Of a stretch of 64,000 nt of DNA, positions 12,309 to 25,600 are shown piece by piece. Where the stretch lies: contig CM040103.1 of NCBI GenBank assembly GCA_022496805.1, positions 23,350,820 through 23,414,819 on the forward strand. Direction: 5' to 3'. A program made the translations under genes and the position numbers. The notes beneath the pieces were generated by a model. That model worked only from the letters and a program-made list of their open reading frames with translations, had not been told where the DNA came from and did not search any database. This DNA comes from Pohlia nutans. Lineage: Eukaryota; Streptophyta; Bryopsida; Bryales; Mniaceae. Every line of letters starts with the position of its first letter. Position 1 is the stretch's first letter.

Positions 12309-13060
12309 TATTACGGAGGGACAGAGTGATATTACAGAGGGAACGCATCCCTCAACCCCATTTGCCAATTTATGCATTATTAAATGGATTAATTAGGGTT
12401 TGTTAGGACTAGTTGAATTGAACCTAATTGTAAACGTTCAATTTGGTAATTTTAATTGCCAAAGTGTTTTTGTGTGCATCTTTGGTTTCTCTCTCAATTG
12501 TTGTTAATTGTTTGGATTGGCTGTTGTATTTGTGTGAGTTTTGTATTAAATTGGTCCGGAAAGGGTTATAGCGCGGAAGCGCTGCCCAATTTCACCGGGT
12601 CAGTTGAGAGTCTTTGTGTAAATTAGGGTTTGGAAAGGGTTTTGGGCACGACCCGGAAGCGTTGCCCAAATTTTCCCACAAAACCCTAACTAATTGCCAT
12701 TGGTTTGTTTAGGGCACAAAGGTGCTTATTGTTCCTTAGAATGTTTATGCAATGATCGAAAATCACCAAAACTCTCACTTGTGAGAATTCAATGTCCTTG
12801 TGAGAGTAGGGTTATGCGCTGTAATTTTTAGGCTTTTTACCCGTTCGTTCCCTTTTCTCTACTTTTTCACCATTTTGGCTAGAATTTCCCGACACAAACG
12901 TCAATCTTATTTAGGAGTCCATTGCTTGCGTTCACATTTCACCCACTTTCCGGCCGGACATATGGGCCTTTGACCGGCGACGGTCAAAACGCTCATAGTG
13001 AGACAAAGCAAGTTGTATTGCATAATAGATACTAGGTAGGCTTGTGCCCATGCCACTTAA

Positions 13061-13612
13061 CCCTTTAAGAACTGCGCATCCAAATAGTGGATTTTTGTTG
13101 GTCAAAGCCAATTTTGACTTTGAAGATGAATTTTTCTACTATTGCTTTCAATTGAGAAAATGAAGTTTATTGAGTCTAATTTTCACTTCACTTTTTGGAT
13201 CTTATAAATTTCAAGTATTGAATATTTTATTTCTGTTGCAAGCTATGTAGTTCAAGGTTTGAATTACACTACATAGGATGTTCATCTTTTGCATTTTAAA
13301 TTTTAAATCAAAAATTAAAAAAATTTACAAAAAATATATCATGTGATTTTCCATTTTCATTTGCACATGTTCTAAAAATTATCTTTTTTTTTGAAGTTTT
13401 TTTGAAATTAATATGCATTTCTTGAAGTATTTGGCCTAAAAATGTGTAAAAAGTTCCTTTTGTATCAAAAAATCGGAAAATTTTAGGACTAATAGGAAAC
13501 ATACAATTTCATGTATGAAAAATATTTTAAAAAATATATTTCAATGAATCTTGAAAGCTAAACCGTGTCATAAAAGTATAGTTTGACTATTCTTTAAAGG
13601 AATGGGACGTTA
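13061..13612. mobile_element. Possible TTAA-flanked element, degenerate
   Basis: Left end TTAA|CCCTTTAAGAACTGCGC at 13057; right end GACGTTAAAGAG followed by TTAC, a mutated TTAA. Roughly 550 bp, very AT-rich, no coding capacity. It is assigned to the TTAA family by its ends only. Confidence 0.4.
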
Positions 13613-16113
13613 AAGAGTTACACTTAAATGTTTGAACAGTAGAACTATCGTGGGAAATGTGTGTTTGTGCATTCACCACCATGCGTTATATAATAAACTA
13701 GATAGACCAGTTTCAACGCTCGCCACATGGCATGACTGTTCCGGAAATAGAACCGTCATGGGGAGTGTGCGCGTGCATTTACCACCTTGTGTTACATAAT
13801 TATAAGCTACGTAGACTAGTTTCAACGTTCGTCATTTGACATGACTGTTCTTGTAGAAATTTACCCAATGCACGGCCATAAAGATACCTCAGTCTTCACA
13901 CAACTTGATGACGATTTTATCCTAAATTTTCTTATGATTTTTGTCTCGAGTAGTAAATCATTGTTTTATTTGCATGAATTGATAGATAGCCCTAACTTGA
14001 ACAACTTGGCTTAAAATCAGCCAAGAAAAATGCAGAAGTCGATTAAAATATGATAAATGTGACCTATGGACAATCATAGTGTGAAGCTCCAAAAGATGAA
14101 TGCATTTGCTATGGCCCATATCATTTCTAAGTATCCAATCCATTTCACACATTTCAAGCACTTTCATATTTTGAAAATTTCCACTTAATTACCTTCTTCA
14201 GCCACGGATTTTAGGGGGAAAAAAGAAAAGAAAAAACACATTCTTCTTCAACATAATGTCCAAATGATGATGATGGTGATTTTACAAAAGGTGTATTTAC
14301 AAAGGAGATTTTGACAAGTATGATGATATGGAATACAATTTGTTGCATTTATTATATCATAATGCGAAAAATCAGAATGTCATGTCCAAAGATCACGTTG
14401 CCATAACAAAAGACTACATTGTCATAACGATTTGAAGATTGCAGTGCTATAACCAATGACCATAATGCCATAGAGTTAATGATAAGCTTTCGTTATTATG
14501 TCTCTAATAATTTATAAATGAAAATCTACCAATAATATTGGTTGTTCCATTATTTATGTAAATTGAACTCAACAAGAAATTAATGGTCTTTGGTTTCTAA
14601 TCGGTAGTACAAAGAAATAAAAATCCTTACATGATTTCAACTGTACTATTGAAGGCCATTTTGTGATCAAAAGAGGAGATCAGATGGAATAGAGATTTCT
14701 ATAAAATAGTCTCTTTGAATTTCAAATAAATTCAATTATAATATGGAGTACTAAATATAATATCAATTTTGCAATCCGTTGAGCCCCTTACCCCTCTTTC
14801 CAGCCATATTCCAACGAAGAGAAGAACAATTTTTTTTATTTAATTGGTTGTTCCATTATCTATGTAAATTTCATCCATTTATTTTTGTATTAAAAAGGAT
14901 CTTTTGTTAGTTGTTGATTATTTGAATGGTATGATTTCTGAGACAAATTAGTGTAAATTCCTATAACGAAAATATTTTAAATATATTTCACCAATAATTT
15001 CAAAGATTTTAGTTGAAAGGTGATTTTGCAAAATTAAATTCATGGATTTAAGCAACTATAAATTTTCAAAAAATCACCACATTAGAAGTGTCACTTTTCA
15101 AGTCCGGTGGGCATTGCCTCATTAACAAGACGAGTAGACAATTAACCCACGCAGGCCTTGAAATGGGGACCAGAGTTTCTATTTACCTATCTGTCACTTT
15201 TCAAGTTCATTTCACAAGAATTCACTCAAATATTGTCAATACTTTATTTTTAATCAAATTTTGAAAGAATTTAAAATTTGAAAATTTGAAAATTATATTA
15301 GAATTTTGGTAATAGAAACTAAAGCTTAACAATATACATATAGTCTAAAATTAAAAATCTACACATCTTTTTTATATGTCAACTTCAAATTACACTTTTT
15401 CTAGTCTTTAACCCATATATGTGCTCACCCCTCTCCTGATTTTGAGAATTGAAAAGATGCATTATAAAATGCAACTAGAAAGGATATTTTTAACTCAATA
15501 TATGAATAAAAGTTGTACATTATGAATTTTAGATTCTATCCATACGGTTAGATCTTTGATTAATACCACCAATATTTCTTTATAAATTTAAACCTAAAAT
15601 TCAAAATTCTTTTGTAATTTGATTCCAAATAAGATATTGACAATAATTTTGTATGTGAAATTTGTTGTGTTGAGTTAGTGATTTTTGGAGAATTTTTGGT
15701 TACTTAGTTTTTTGAGTTGATTTATTTAAGAGCACTTTTTGAACTAAAATTGATGAAATTTTTGGTGAATCACTTTCACATAAAATGTGGCATAAAAATC
15801 TCACAAATCCTCATGGAAATCACTCTTTGTATCTTTTAAGTATCATATGTGAACAAAAGGGTAACACTATTTAAAAGTACCCTAAAAATTTAAAAAAAAT
15901 CTTATTGTATTTTGTAGTATTTGGAGAATATTATCATTTTAACTCTTGCAATCAATTTTGAGCATTCTATTTTTATGTAAATAATTTATAAAATTTACCT
16001 TCAAAGGTTTATTCAGACCCTATCTTTGTTTGCACATTGTTACGTAATATTTGGAAGCGACCTCCTCGAGCACAAATCATCCCCTTAATTGGTTCGCACA
16101 TACATGAAGTTAA

Positions 16114-16347
16114 CCCTTAAACGAAAATGCCAACCCCACAGGCTTGGTTATATTTTGGGAGAATCTTGCTCATAACTTCTACTCCATTGCACCAAATGGG
16201 GTTTTTAAAATGCCAAATTGTGCACCTTAGAGAGATCTATACTTCTTTAGAATAAAGCCAAAGTAAATTAAAAACAAAATCATGCTTAAAATGGAATTTA
16301 AAAGAGATTTTGGATGTGGTATCAAGAAAGCATATGTCGTTTAAGGG
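16114..16347. mobile_element. TTAA-flanked MITE (piggyBac-like)
   Basis: 234 bp with perfect 11-bp terminal inverted repeats CCCTTAAACGA, bracketed by TTAA at 16110-16113 and 16348-16351. The interior is clearly homologous to the copy at about 26644-26871 (shared AACTTCTACTCCATTG and AAGTAAATTAAAA segments). TTAA duplication and a CCC start are hallmarks of the piggyBac superfamily; membership is inferred because no transposase is present. Confidence 0.75.
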
Positions 16348-16988
16348 TTAACTCCCGATAAAATTTACAATTAAAAATGCAAAAAATGCATGACCATGAG
16401 AAAATGGAGTTTGCTTCTGTACATCATGCAAAAAATGCATGGTTCATTTAGATCTTTAGGGGCTAAATTAGGAGTTAAAATATGTAGGATTCTTTAGGAG
16501 TTAAGAACCTTTGATATTTTACTTGTAGGTTTTCCAAAAAAATTCGTAGTAACTTTTCATTTGCTATACAACAATTGTTGTACATTTACTCAACTAAAAA
16601 TTTGTTTGTAGCCTACCTACCAAAATGAGAGGTACGTGCCCTCAAAAAGCACCATCCAAGTAACTTGGAGTCGATGACTAGTAATCTCCAAGGGCAATTT
16701 AAACCCTACCACTCACCAATTGGGGCACCTAAGATGCAATTCATAATTGTTAGTATTTTTTGTGTAGGAAAAAGCATCACCTATATATCACAAGTAGGAC
16801 ACGAATAACATCTCACTTTCAAAATTTACAAAATGTTTCTTGAGAATTTATTTTTCTTAATTTTTATTCATGAATTTTATTTGTATGATCGACCAAAGGA
16901 TGGTTTAAAAACATTCCACCTTTTAATACATTTCACTTCTCTCATTATTAAACCATGAATCTTATTTGTATATCAACCAAAGGATGGC

Positions 16989-17351
16989 ATAACATTCAGT
17001 AGCATGTGTGAGTACTACCTCTCTCCAACAGAATGATGTGGAATATCCCACATCATTTCATACTCTCAATGAAATGATGTGGGCACGCGGCATTAAGGAA
17101 GAGCAATCACCCATGGTGAATAGTCATTCAATTATCACAATTCAACAGTGTTTGTAATTGTATAATTTGATTCATTCACAAGTCAATAGTGTTTTGTAAT
17201 TGTTTAATTGATTCATTTACAATTCAATAGTATTTTGTAATTGTTTATTTTAGTCAATAGTGCATTCAATCACAAAATTAATCACTAGTCACTCCATATA
17301 TAAATGTGGATGAACTAAAAGGCACCCTCTTGGATGACTACTGAATGTTAT
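16989..17351. mobile_element. MITE with ATAACATTCAGTAG ends, copy 2
   Basis: 363 bp, same 14-bp inverted ends and same internal GATGTGGAATATCCCACATC palindrome as the copy at 7390-7702 but inverted relative to it. It contains several direct repeats of TTTGTAATTGTTTA-like sequence that explain its extra length. Confidence 0.8.
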
Positions 17352-18019
17352 GGGTTTAAAAGTATTCCACCTTTCAATACATTTCACTTCTCTCATTATT
17401 AAACCAATCTTATGACAACATGTCTGCTGAAATCTATTATATAACACATAGTGATGCACAGTCTGCCCACAGCCGTTCCACTGCAAAACGGTCGAATTGA
17501 TCACCAGCACAGACCAACCTAAAACCTAGATAATTTTTCAAACAGATTACTGTTCTATACGAAGATACCGTTTGGCAACTTCAGAGTCTGTCCCACACCA
17601 TGGCAAGTCCCAGAAGCTTGGCACCAGTAACCATTTGTTGCAGAAAATGAACAGAACTAAACAAAAACTCATGGGATTCAAAACACCCAAATCTAACATT
17701 AAATTTTGAAAACCAATCGTTGCAAATGGATAGATGGATAGATAGATTTCAAGAGAGATTTCTTTACAAAATTTTACTCCAGCGTCTAGTAGACATTCGC
17801 ATTTCGAAAGCCCTCACATACAGGGCTTATGCTCCGGCCTATACAGGTTATGCGAACACTATTCTCATGATTGTGTTGAACCTTGTCACAACAACTGAAG
17901 ACTGTCTACTGTAATAATATCCAACTCTTTTAGACTGAAACCTGAATTGCTGCACAGACTGATAGATCTATACCTCACACATGATTCAAACTCTTAGTAC
18001 TAGCAAATGATGCCGGAGT

Positions 18020-20829
18020 TCACAACTCCTCATGAGCAACGTCTCGCACCTTCTCAGCGCCGTCCGTGGCCGTGTCCACGCCAGCTTTGGCAGTGGACTT
18101 GGAGGCGTCCTTGGTGGCCTCATACGCGCCCTGGGCTTTGTCCGCGGCAGCTGCAGCTGTGTCCTTGGTTTTCCCAGCTGCACTCTCGGTGGTCTCAGCT
18201 GCGGCGTCCTTGACATCTCCGGCGGTCTCGGAAGCCTTGGAGGCTGCATCGCTTGCTGTGTCGCCCACATAACCCGCTGCTTGCTTGGTTTTGTCACCTG
18301 CACTGGCTGCAGTGTCCTTGGTGGTCTCACCTGCACTTCCAGCAGCTCCGTACGCCGTGTGCTTCGCTTGTTCGGCAGTCTCCGAGGCTTTGGACGCTGC
18401 ATCACTTCCTGTGTTCCTAATGTATTCCGCTCCTTCCTTCGCCTTGCCAGATGCACCTGTTCGGCAAATCACGAGCGAATTAGGGTTCAGCCATCTCCGC
18501 CACATTTATTCACATTCTTAATCCACAAACGACCACGAAGCTGAAATTGAGCCTCGTGTAACTTTCTTTTAAGAGATCTTTTGATTTAATCATACGTATT
18601 GTTGTGACAATATTGTTCTTCAGTGATTCTAATCACATCAAATTTGACCTCAAAATCTCACAATGTAAGTTGGTCAAATCGGTCAGTTTAAACCATGAAT
18701 ACTTGGTTAATAGCAGGCTACCAGATGTCAACCTGCTTACAATTACGAGCATAAATTGCTGCATGTCATGATCTGATGGTATGAAGTTCACAGGGAACCT
18801 TGTCCAATTCGCTGAGAAGTAAATAATACTGCCAGACTGCTGATTGTAGCAAGTTTTGCAAGTGGTTGTGTAATTCAGCAAGTGATTACCAAGAGTTTTT
18901 CCAATTACTGCCTAGTAATATGATCAGGGTTCTTTGTGACTGTAAACCATCGATGGTATAACACTAGGTGATTTGCACATTGATTTTCAGAAACTCTAGA
19001 CAAGGCAAGGTATGTTGAATCATGTAAAGATTGTCTAACCTGAAGCAGTATCTGCTGCCGCGTCTTTGCCAGCCTTTGCCTTGCTTCCGGCTTCGTCAGC
19101 AGCTCCCGAGGCTGTATCCACTACTGCATCCTTTCCCTCCTTGGCCTTGCTTCCAGCTGCGCTCGCCGTATCCACTGCGGCATCCTTTCCTTCCTTGGCC
19201 TTGCTTCCGGCTTTATCAGCAGCTCCAGAGGCCGTATCTACTGCTGCGTCCTTTCCTTCCTTGGCCTTGCTTCCAGCTGCGCTCGCAGCGTTGGCAGCCG
19301 AGTCCTTGGCACCTTCTGCTGTCTCAGCAGTTCCCCTGAATGATTCACATCACAAGAGTAGGTCATGTTAGCACTCGGATCAAGGAACCCATTCCATAAT
19401 TTCCCTTTTCTCATCCTCTTCGTAATATGACGATATAATTGTTTCAAGCAATACACATGATGTGACAAGTCATTTCTGGTAGAGGCCAGTTAGATCGAAT
19501 ACCGAGGATTCAGATTGAGAATTAATTTATCAATATCAAATGTGAAGGCCCAACCAACAAAATTTAACACAACGTCAAATTTTCACCACGCACTCATCAA
19601 GAATAGCCATAGGAAACCTTGTCTAATTCACTGGGAAGTAATCAATACTACCAAACTTCTATTTAAAGCAAGTGGTTGTTAAATTCAGCAAGTGATTACC
19701 AATAATTTACCATCATTCTTATACCCATTATTTGCATGATACTATGGTCAGGGTTCCTTGCGGGCTCTGTACGAGCAAGACGACCTTCCAAGCACTGCTT
19801 ATTCTGATCAGAGGACCAAGCAAAAACCTCGATACAACGTCCAAAATGGCTCAAGAGTCAAAGCTCCATGAGTGACGTATTTCACTAAAAGACAAGTTTC
19901 TAGGCTTCGGTAACCAAGTTCCACATTTCAAGTAGTGGAGAAGTTGTCATGAAGTATGGAGGGTTTCAAGCCCAAGATTTCATAGCAACTTCTCCCTAAC
20001 TTGTTCATGTTTCGCCTCAGCCAATCAAATTTATCACTTCAAGCAAATCCACGGAACACATGGATGTGCACAACTTCATAACCGGTTATGAGAGAAACCT
20101 AAGTTCCGCTTTTCCCCTCGTCTTGACTTCTTCCATAGGTAACTTCTCAAACCCATGGAATTTGGTTCATAGAACCCAACTACATCAGATACCGAATATC
20201 AACATTGAGATCTATTTGATCAATATCGAATGTGAAGGCTCAAACAATGAAAATTTACACAAGTTCGAGTGCCTCGTCAAATTTTCACCACGCACTCGTC
20301 AAGAAAGGCTCTGTACCAGCAAGCAGACCTTCCAATTCTGAATCAGAGGCACGCCCAAAATGGCACAATACAATAAGGAACAAGACCGATCGAATTCAAA
20401 CCCTGATCACTCAATGCTCATTTGATTACGGGTGTAAAGAAAAGACCAGAAACTTGGACAGATTGATGGCATGCATTCATTGAAGGGAGTGAGAGAGAAT
20501 GCATACTTGGAGAACGAATTGAGCTTCTCCTTGGCCATGTCGAGATACGACTGAGTGGAGTCATGAGCAGCAGCGGCCGTGTCGGAGGTGGTGTCGGTGG
20601 CTACGCCCACCGTTTCCTCGACCTTGTGCTTGGCGTCGGCGGCCAACGTGGTGAGCTTCGCCTTGGCGGCTTCCGACCACGACTGCGCAGACTCGTGCGC
20701 GGCCGCGGCGCCTTCCACGGTCTTGCCCTTGGCGTGCTCCACGGCCGGATCATGAGCGCCTGCAGTCGACACCAGCAGCAGCGTGCCCACCACCAAAACC
20801 GCAACCCAAGACTTCATCGCCATCGCCAT
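18020..20829 (-). CDS. LEA-like repeat protein, secretory, HEEL C-terminus
   Basis: A late-embryogenesis-abundant (group 3/4-like) protein, expected to form amphipathic helices on drying and to protect membranes or proteins. Minus-strand exons: 20829-20507, 19335-19040 and 18456-18020, phases 2 and 1, giving 351 residues. Residues 1-25 are a signal peptide (hydrophobic VAVLVVGTLLLVSTAGA). The rest is Ala/Lys/Thr/Asp-rich 11-mer-like repeat: AGSKAKEGKDAAVDTAS recurs in exon 2, and DAASKASETA, KTKDTAAAA and related units in exon 3. There is no Cys after the signal and little Trp. The chain ends HEEL, a plausible K/HDEL-type ER retrieval signal. Three near-adjacent ATGs share the frame; the first is used. 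The two introns share homologous sequence, so the gene probably grew by exon-intron duplication. Confidence 0.85.
18660..18950. repeat. Sequence shared by LEA introns, copy in intron 2
   Basis: The block GGGAACCTTGTCCAATTCGC ... GTAATTCAGCAAGTGATTACC ... GATCAGGGTTCTTTG recurs in the same order and orientation in LEA intron 1 at about 19610-19765. It is most simply read as an intron duplicated together with its neighbouring exon. Confidence 0.75.
19510..20340. repeat. Duplicated blocks within LEA intron 1
   Basis: Besides the block shared with intron 2 (19610-19765), intron 1 contains a second duplication: about 19515-19610 plus 19760-19805 resembles 20200-20350 (ATCAATATCRAATGTGAAGG, then TCAAATTTTCACCACGCACT). 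Between the two halves lies a dispersed repeat (about 19860-20060), an inverted relative of the repeat in GST intron 2. Confidence 0.7.
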
Positions 20830-21577
20830 AGCCAGCAGGAATGACCGAGATTACAAGAAAACTGAAGAGATTTGCAGGCACGGGAAAGGAAGAACTGGAT
20901 GATCGAAGTGAAGGAAGTTACGAAATCGAGCAAGAGCAAGATGGTGATATAGTGGCGATGGCAGCGGTGCTGCGGTGGACTGCGGACGTGGATTCGTTGA
21001 CACTTGTCCTGTGCGGGTGGGTTGCCGCCATGCTACGGCCATGTCATCTGTGCACGTGGCCGTTTCGGCTGGGCCCAAGTGTCGAACGGCACCGAGCCTG
21101 AACTTGCAGTGCGGGTAAAGGCCCGTTCGCACTTGGCCTTTGCAAAGACCGTGGATAAAAATTTAACACCCCCACAATTTTGGGAAAAATACCTTCTTTG
21201 TAGGAAAGGTGTCATCAATGAGGTTTGGAAAGGTGTTAGCAATAGTAGGGGTATTACATAATGGCCCCTCAAGTGCCACATTAGCTAAGACCATTCTTTA
21301 GTGTTCAAAACTAGGGAATATTTCCTATTTTGGTGCTCCCTTAACAATTGCCTACTATTGCTCAAATATTTTTTGTCCTCCTAAATGTTAGCTAATACCC
21401 ATTTTTTAAAGTGTGCCATGTGTACATCCATGTAGGATTGATAATTACTAAAGAATGTAGGTGGGAACACACACTTTTTTAAGGATGTAAGACCCCCTTG
21501 TAAGACCACCTCTAAGGCTAGGTGCAAACATACCTTAAGGCCGATGGATTATATAATTTCGTAACGGATTTCATTAA

Positions 21578-22792
21578 CCCTTTAGTGCCCAGGATGGTTC
21601 TCGAGAATCCTTGAAATGATTGTTTTTTCAAACTTTCTCTGTTGAAATTAGGGATACTATTAATAATATTCAATTGAAACAAATGTTGGTTGAAATATTA
21701 TAATATGTTTTTGAATCGTATAATGCATCACACTCAAAATTGAAGTTTTGGAGGGTGTGTGACTTCAAAGCTTGGCATGAATTTTATAAAATGAAAGTGA
21801 AATCACTAGAATTAACCCCTAAAGGCCCTTAAAAGCCAAAATGGCTTTTTGCTGTTTCGGGCAGCTTAGATGGAAGGTCTAAATTAAGAATTGTAGACTA
21901 TAACTTGGCGTGGGCGTGGTCATACATACAAGGTGTGTGGGGTAAAAATTACAAAGTCAAATTCGGATTTTATAAATTTTTATTGAAATTTTTGGTTTCA
22001 AGCCAACTAGGGCAGAAAAAAACTTTTTATTATAATCATTTTTTCAATTTTTTTTTGGGAGACATGCTCTTCACCACATTTAGGCTCAGAATTTGAAGTG
22101 ACCCATGTTGATTATATTCTTGGCTTGACAAGGGCAGCCTCCAAAATAAAGAACAGCAACCTCCAAGGTTTTTTGTAGTTTCACATCCATTTCTTTCGAA
22201 ATTTGTCAAAATTTGAGATTTTGAAAAAAAATTAAAATAATTTCGCCTAAAATTTATAAAATCATAGAGGTACCTAATCACCGTTCATTTTTTTCCAAAA
22301 ATCAAATACAATTAATGTGATGCATGTTTCACCAAATTGCCATTTTTATACCTACTTCCGGAAATTAATTTGAATGAAGGTTTGAAACGCGTAATGAGTC
22401 TCTAAAATTTTGCATGAGCGTACCCAACTTAGTTATCTACATGGAAAAAAATATGAGCAAAATGTTTGGAGTAACAATCTTCAAGTCCCCCTTTGCACTA
22501 TGGAGACAATGCCTCCCAAGCAATGCCCCGAAAAACTTTTGCACAAACTTTGGATGTTATGATCTTGCAAATGATAAACATCCAACGGTCAATTTTTGAA
22601 ACAGTAGCTATGAATAGGCTTAGGTACAAGATCTTACGGTTGGAATTCTAAAAGAAGTAAAAAAAAACTTGGTTCACATCCCCGGGAGTACATAGAGGTA
22701 GAAAATCGCAGTTTTGAGGTTTCAAGCTCCCAAAAACACAAGGAAATTTAGGGGTTAAGAAAGAATTATGAGAGGGGTGAGACATTTAGGGA
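21578..22792. mobile_element. Possible outer TTAA element with a nested one
   Basis: TTAA|CCCTTTAGTGCCC at 21574 and ATTTAGGGA|TTAA ending at 22796 could be the two ends of one element that later received the clearer insertion at 21816-22754. The outer pairing rests on short ends only. Confidence 0.35.
21816..22754. mobile_element. TTAA-flanked element, 939 bp
   Basis: Begins CCCCTAAAGGCCC after TTAA (21812-21815) and ends AAATTTAGGGG before TTAA (22755-22758); the inverted match is CCCCTAAA. Interior AT-rich and non-coding. Assigned to the same family as the elements at 37953 and 45160. Confidence 0.65.
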
Positions 22793-23460
22793 TTAAAACC
22801 ATGAATCCTTGGTGCTTTCAAAATTTTCAAACTCTGCAATGGGAATTATTTTAGATGATCATACTTCGAGCATTCTTACAATCTAGGCTGGGTTGGCATA
22901 AAAAAAATCTTAAAAAAATGATTTCTTTTCTGAATTCTTTTTTTCTGATTTTTTTACATAAATAAATAAAATCTTGGAGAACATTTGTAAACATTCTATT
23001 TTCAAATTGTTTGATCTTGTTCACCACCTACTGTAGTTTTAGCTGAGATTTTCAAATGGGCGATAGGCAGTTATTGAGTAAAAGATCTTTTAAGCCTTTA
23101 ACGAGCATGACTGTGTCCATATGACCTAATGTAAGTTATATGTTCTCAAAAACCTCTTGGTGCCCTTTGTAGTGAACAACTTTCATTTTTGGCACATAAT
23201 CTAGTTTCTCTATTAAAGAGTCCAAAAATGCGCTCAAAGCCTAATGTCCTAAATTAAAAATTTGTAGTCACTTAAGGACACGGTTTCCTTCTACTTCATA
23301 ACATAAAGCTATAGTTTAAGCTTTGTTTGAATTTATAAACATTTGTGGTGCCAAAAGCACATTCAAAATTAGAGTAGTTGTTCACAACAACTTTCACAAT
23401 GCTTTCTAAAACTTGACTGACCTCCCTAAACACATTATTATGAGTTCATATTTTTGTTAC

Positions 23461-23750
23461 ATCACAAGCTTGGCAAGTCATGTTTTTGCAATGCTTTTTG
23501 TATGTTGTTGAAATGAACAGGGGCATTTACGTTTGACACACAATAACAATAGGTTTATTGTAGAAGGGTGTACCACAAACATGCAAAAAAAATTATGATG
23601 AAATTTAAATATTTGTAGTACGTCATTTGTACAATGTTTCTACAATTAACATATTGTTATCGTGTGTCAAACGTAATCACCCATGTTCATCTCAACAACA
23701 TCAAAAAAGCATCACCAAAACATGACTTGTCAAGTTTGTAATGTACAGAA
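23461..23750. mobile_element. Foldback element of about 290 bp
   Basis: Left arm CAAGTCATGTTTTTGCAATGC ... GTTGTTGAAATGAACAGGGG ... TTTGACACACAATAACAAT pairs with the right arm ATTGTTATCGTGTGTCAAA ... TGTTCATCTCAACAAC ... AAAACATGACTTG. The arms cover most of the element, so a transcript would fold into a hairpin. Confidence 0.75.
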
Positions 23751-24394
23751 AGTTAGGAAGTTAACTGAAACATTCCAACAAAAAAAATAGGCCATTAGGC
23801 AAAAGCATGGTATTCCAACCAAAAAGGCTCTCTTTGAAGGTAAAATTGCACATTTTTTTGGTCAAAACCTATAAATTCATAGTAAAATGTCACAAATTTT
23901 TTATATAAATTCTACATTCTTGACATTTATAATTAAGTTTAATACGAAATAGAAACAAAACTAAAAAAATCACTTTATTTGGTGTACTTTAGCCTACTTT
24001 TTATTTACTTTTCAAATTGGTATACTGCTACTTTTTCAAATTTGGCCATTAAAACTTGACTAAAACGTATGTAATTATGGATTGAGTTTTCTTTAAACGT
24101 TTGATATTGCACTTTAAAGAGCGTTGTATCTCTCATTCTGTTGTCAATTCTTCTTTTCCAAAATTTCAATTTATTATGTGTTTTAAGCTTTAAATTGTTG
24201 AATTCAATTAAGATTTTATGTGGTCCAGTTTACCATGCTTCCACCCTGTTTGGATTTGTAGGTTTCACATAGCGTTATCTTAAATTTGTGAGGGTAAGAA
24301 AAAAAAATGCTTACATGCACAATGGGTCAACCTTTTAGAATGAATACACCCTCACTCCTATCAACTTCCAAACTCCATAGTTTTTACCCTATGC

Positions 24395-25600
24395 ATTCCA
24401 TGTTTGGATTAATCAAAAATTGAATCCATAGGAATTCAATTGCTTTAGAATGGGGCAATGGTCTGATATGGGTACCCCAAAAAGCCCTTTGAACTCTAAA
24501 ATCAACCCCCATGGCAGTTTCGAATGAGTCCCTTTCTAAAACAAAATAAAATTGAATTGACCGGATGTGGTTTTGATTTCCTACAATCATGAAGTACACA
24601 AAAAAAATCACTTAAAAATCAAAGAAGTTCAACAATTTTAAAAGAGTTATTTAGTACAAAATCAAGATTTGTCCTAGCTGCTAAAATAAAACCAAAACAT
24701 TTGCTTAAAATATCCAATGACGTCATTTTGGTACCAATTTTTGATATAGGGTACATTTAGATATGTGATATTTGAAATGATTAATTTAAACATTAAAAAT
24801 GTTATTTATTTTGTACTACAATGTCTGCGGATGCTAATTTTTGGCTATTTTTCTCACACAACAAAAAACATGAAAATTAATCTATTCAATTAAAAATTTG
24901 GACTTGAAATAAAGTGTTCCATGTCATCTAGAAGTGAGTAATTTCATAATGAAAATAAATTGATTTTATTTAATTAAAGTAAATTAATTTTTCAAAATTT
25001 GAAAATTTGGAAATTTCAAACATGTATTTGCTTTTCCAAATTTTGACGAATTTGTCCATTTCAATTGACTAAATTTATAAATAAAAAAACTATAAAATAT
25101 CCACACCTAGATGACATGAAACACTTTAATTCAAGTCCAAATTTTTAATTGAAAATTTTAATTTCCATGTTTCTTGCTATGTGAGAAAAATAGCCAAAAT
25201 TAGCATTTACAGACATTGTAGTACAAAATAAACAATATTTTTAGTGTTTAAATTGATCATTTCAAATAACACATATCTAAATGTACTTCAAATCAAAAAT
25301 TGGTACCAAAATGACGTCATTGGATATTTTAAGCAAATGTTTTGATTTTTTTAGTAACTAGGACAAAACTTGATTTATGTACTAAATAACTCATTTAAAA
25401 TCCTTAAACGTCTTCAATTTTCATGTGATTTTTTTTGTGTATTGCATGAGTGTAGGAAATCAAGACTACATCCGGTCGATTCAATTTTTATTTTGTTTTA
25501 AAGAGGAACTCATTCAAACTGCCATGGGGGTTGATTTTAAAGTTCAAAAGGGCTTTTTGGAGTACCCATATCAAACAATTGCCCAATGTTACAATGTACT
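24395..25600. repeat. Large inverted repeat, arms of about 550-600 bp
   Basis: The left arm (about 24395-24960) and right arm (about 25070-25600) are inverted copies along their whole length: for example TATCCAATGACGTCATTTTG near 24711 faces CAAAATGACGTCATTGGATA near 25307, and both arms encode mirror versions of one short open frame (24384-24611 minus, 25425-25607 plus; shared residues SIQF and TAMGVDF). The arms differ by scattered substitutions and small gaps. No transposase is visible. Confidence 0.85.

Larger units (their letters stand above)
9764..18019. other. Long gene-poor stretch
   Basis: I see no gene with family resemblance in these 8.3 kb. Around 10700-10730 is a CGTA/CGTG microsatellite. 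From about 11.0 to 12.9 kb runs a distinct unit with a GC-rich core (separate entry). From 12.9 kb on the DNA is very AT-rich with degenerate transposon pieces, including TTAA-flanked elements and the second ATAACATTCAGTAG MITE. Confidence 0.5.

Noticed and set aside
18032..19371. Plus-strand frames opposite the LEA exons
   Set aside because: They mirror the repeats of the LEA gene on the other strand. The minus-strand reading has a signal peptide, consistent splice phases and LEA composition.
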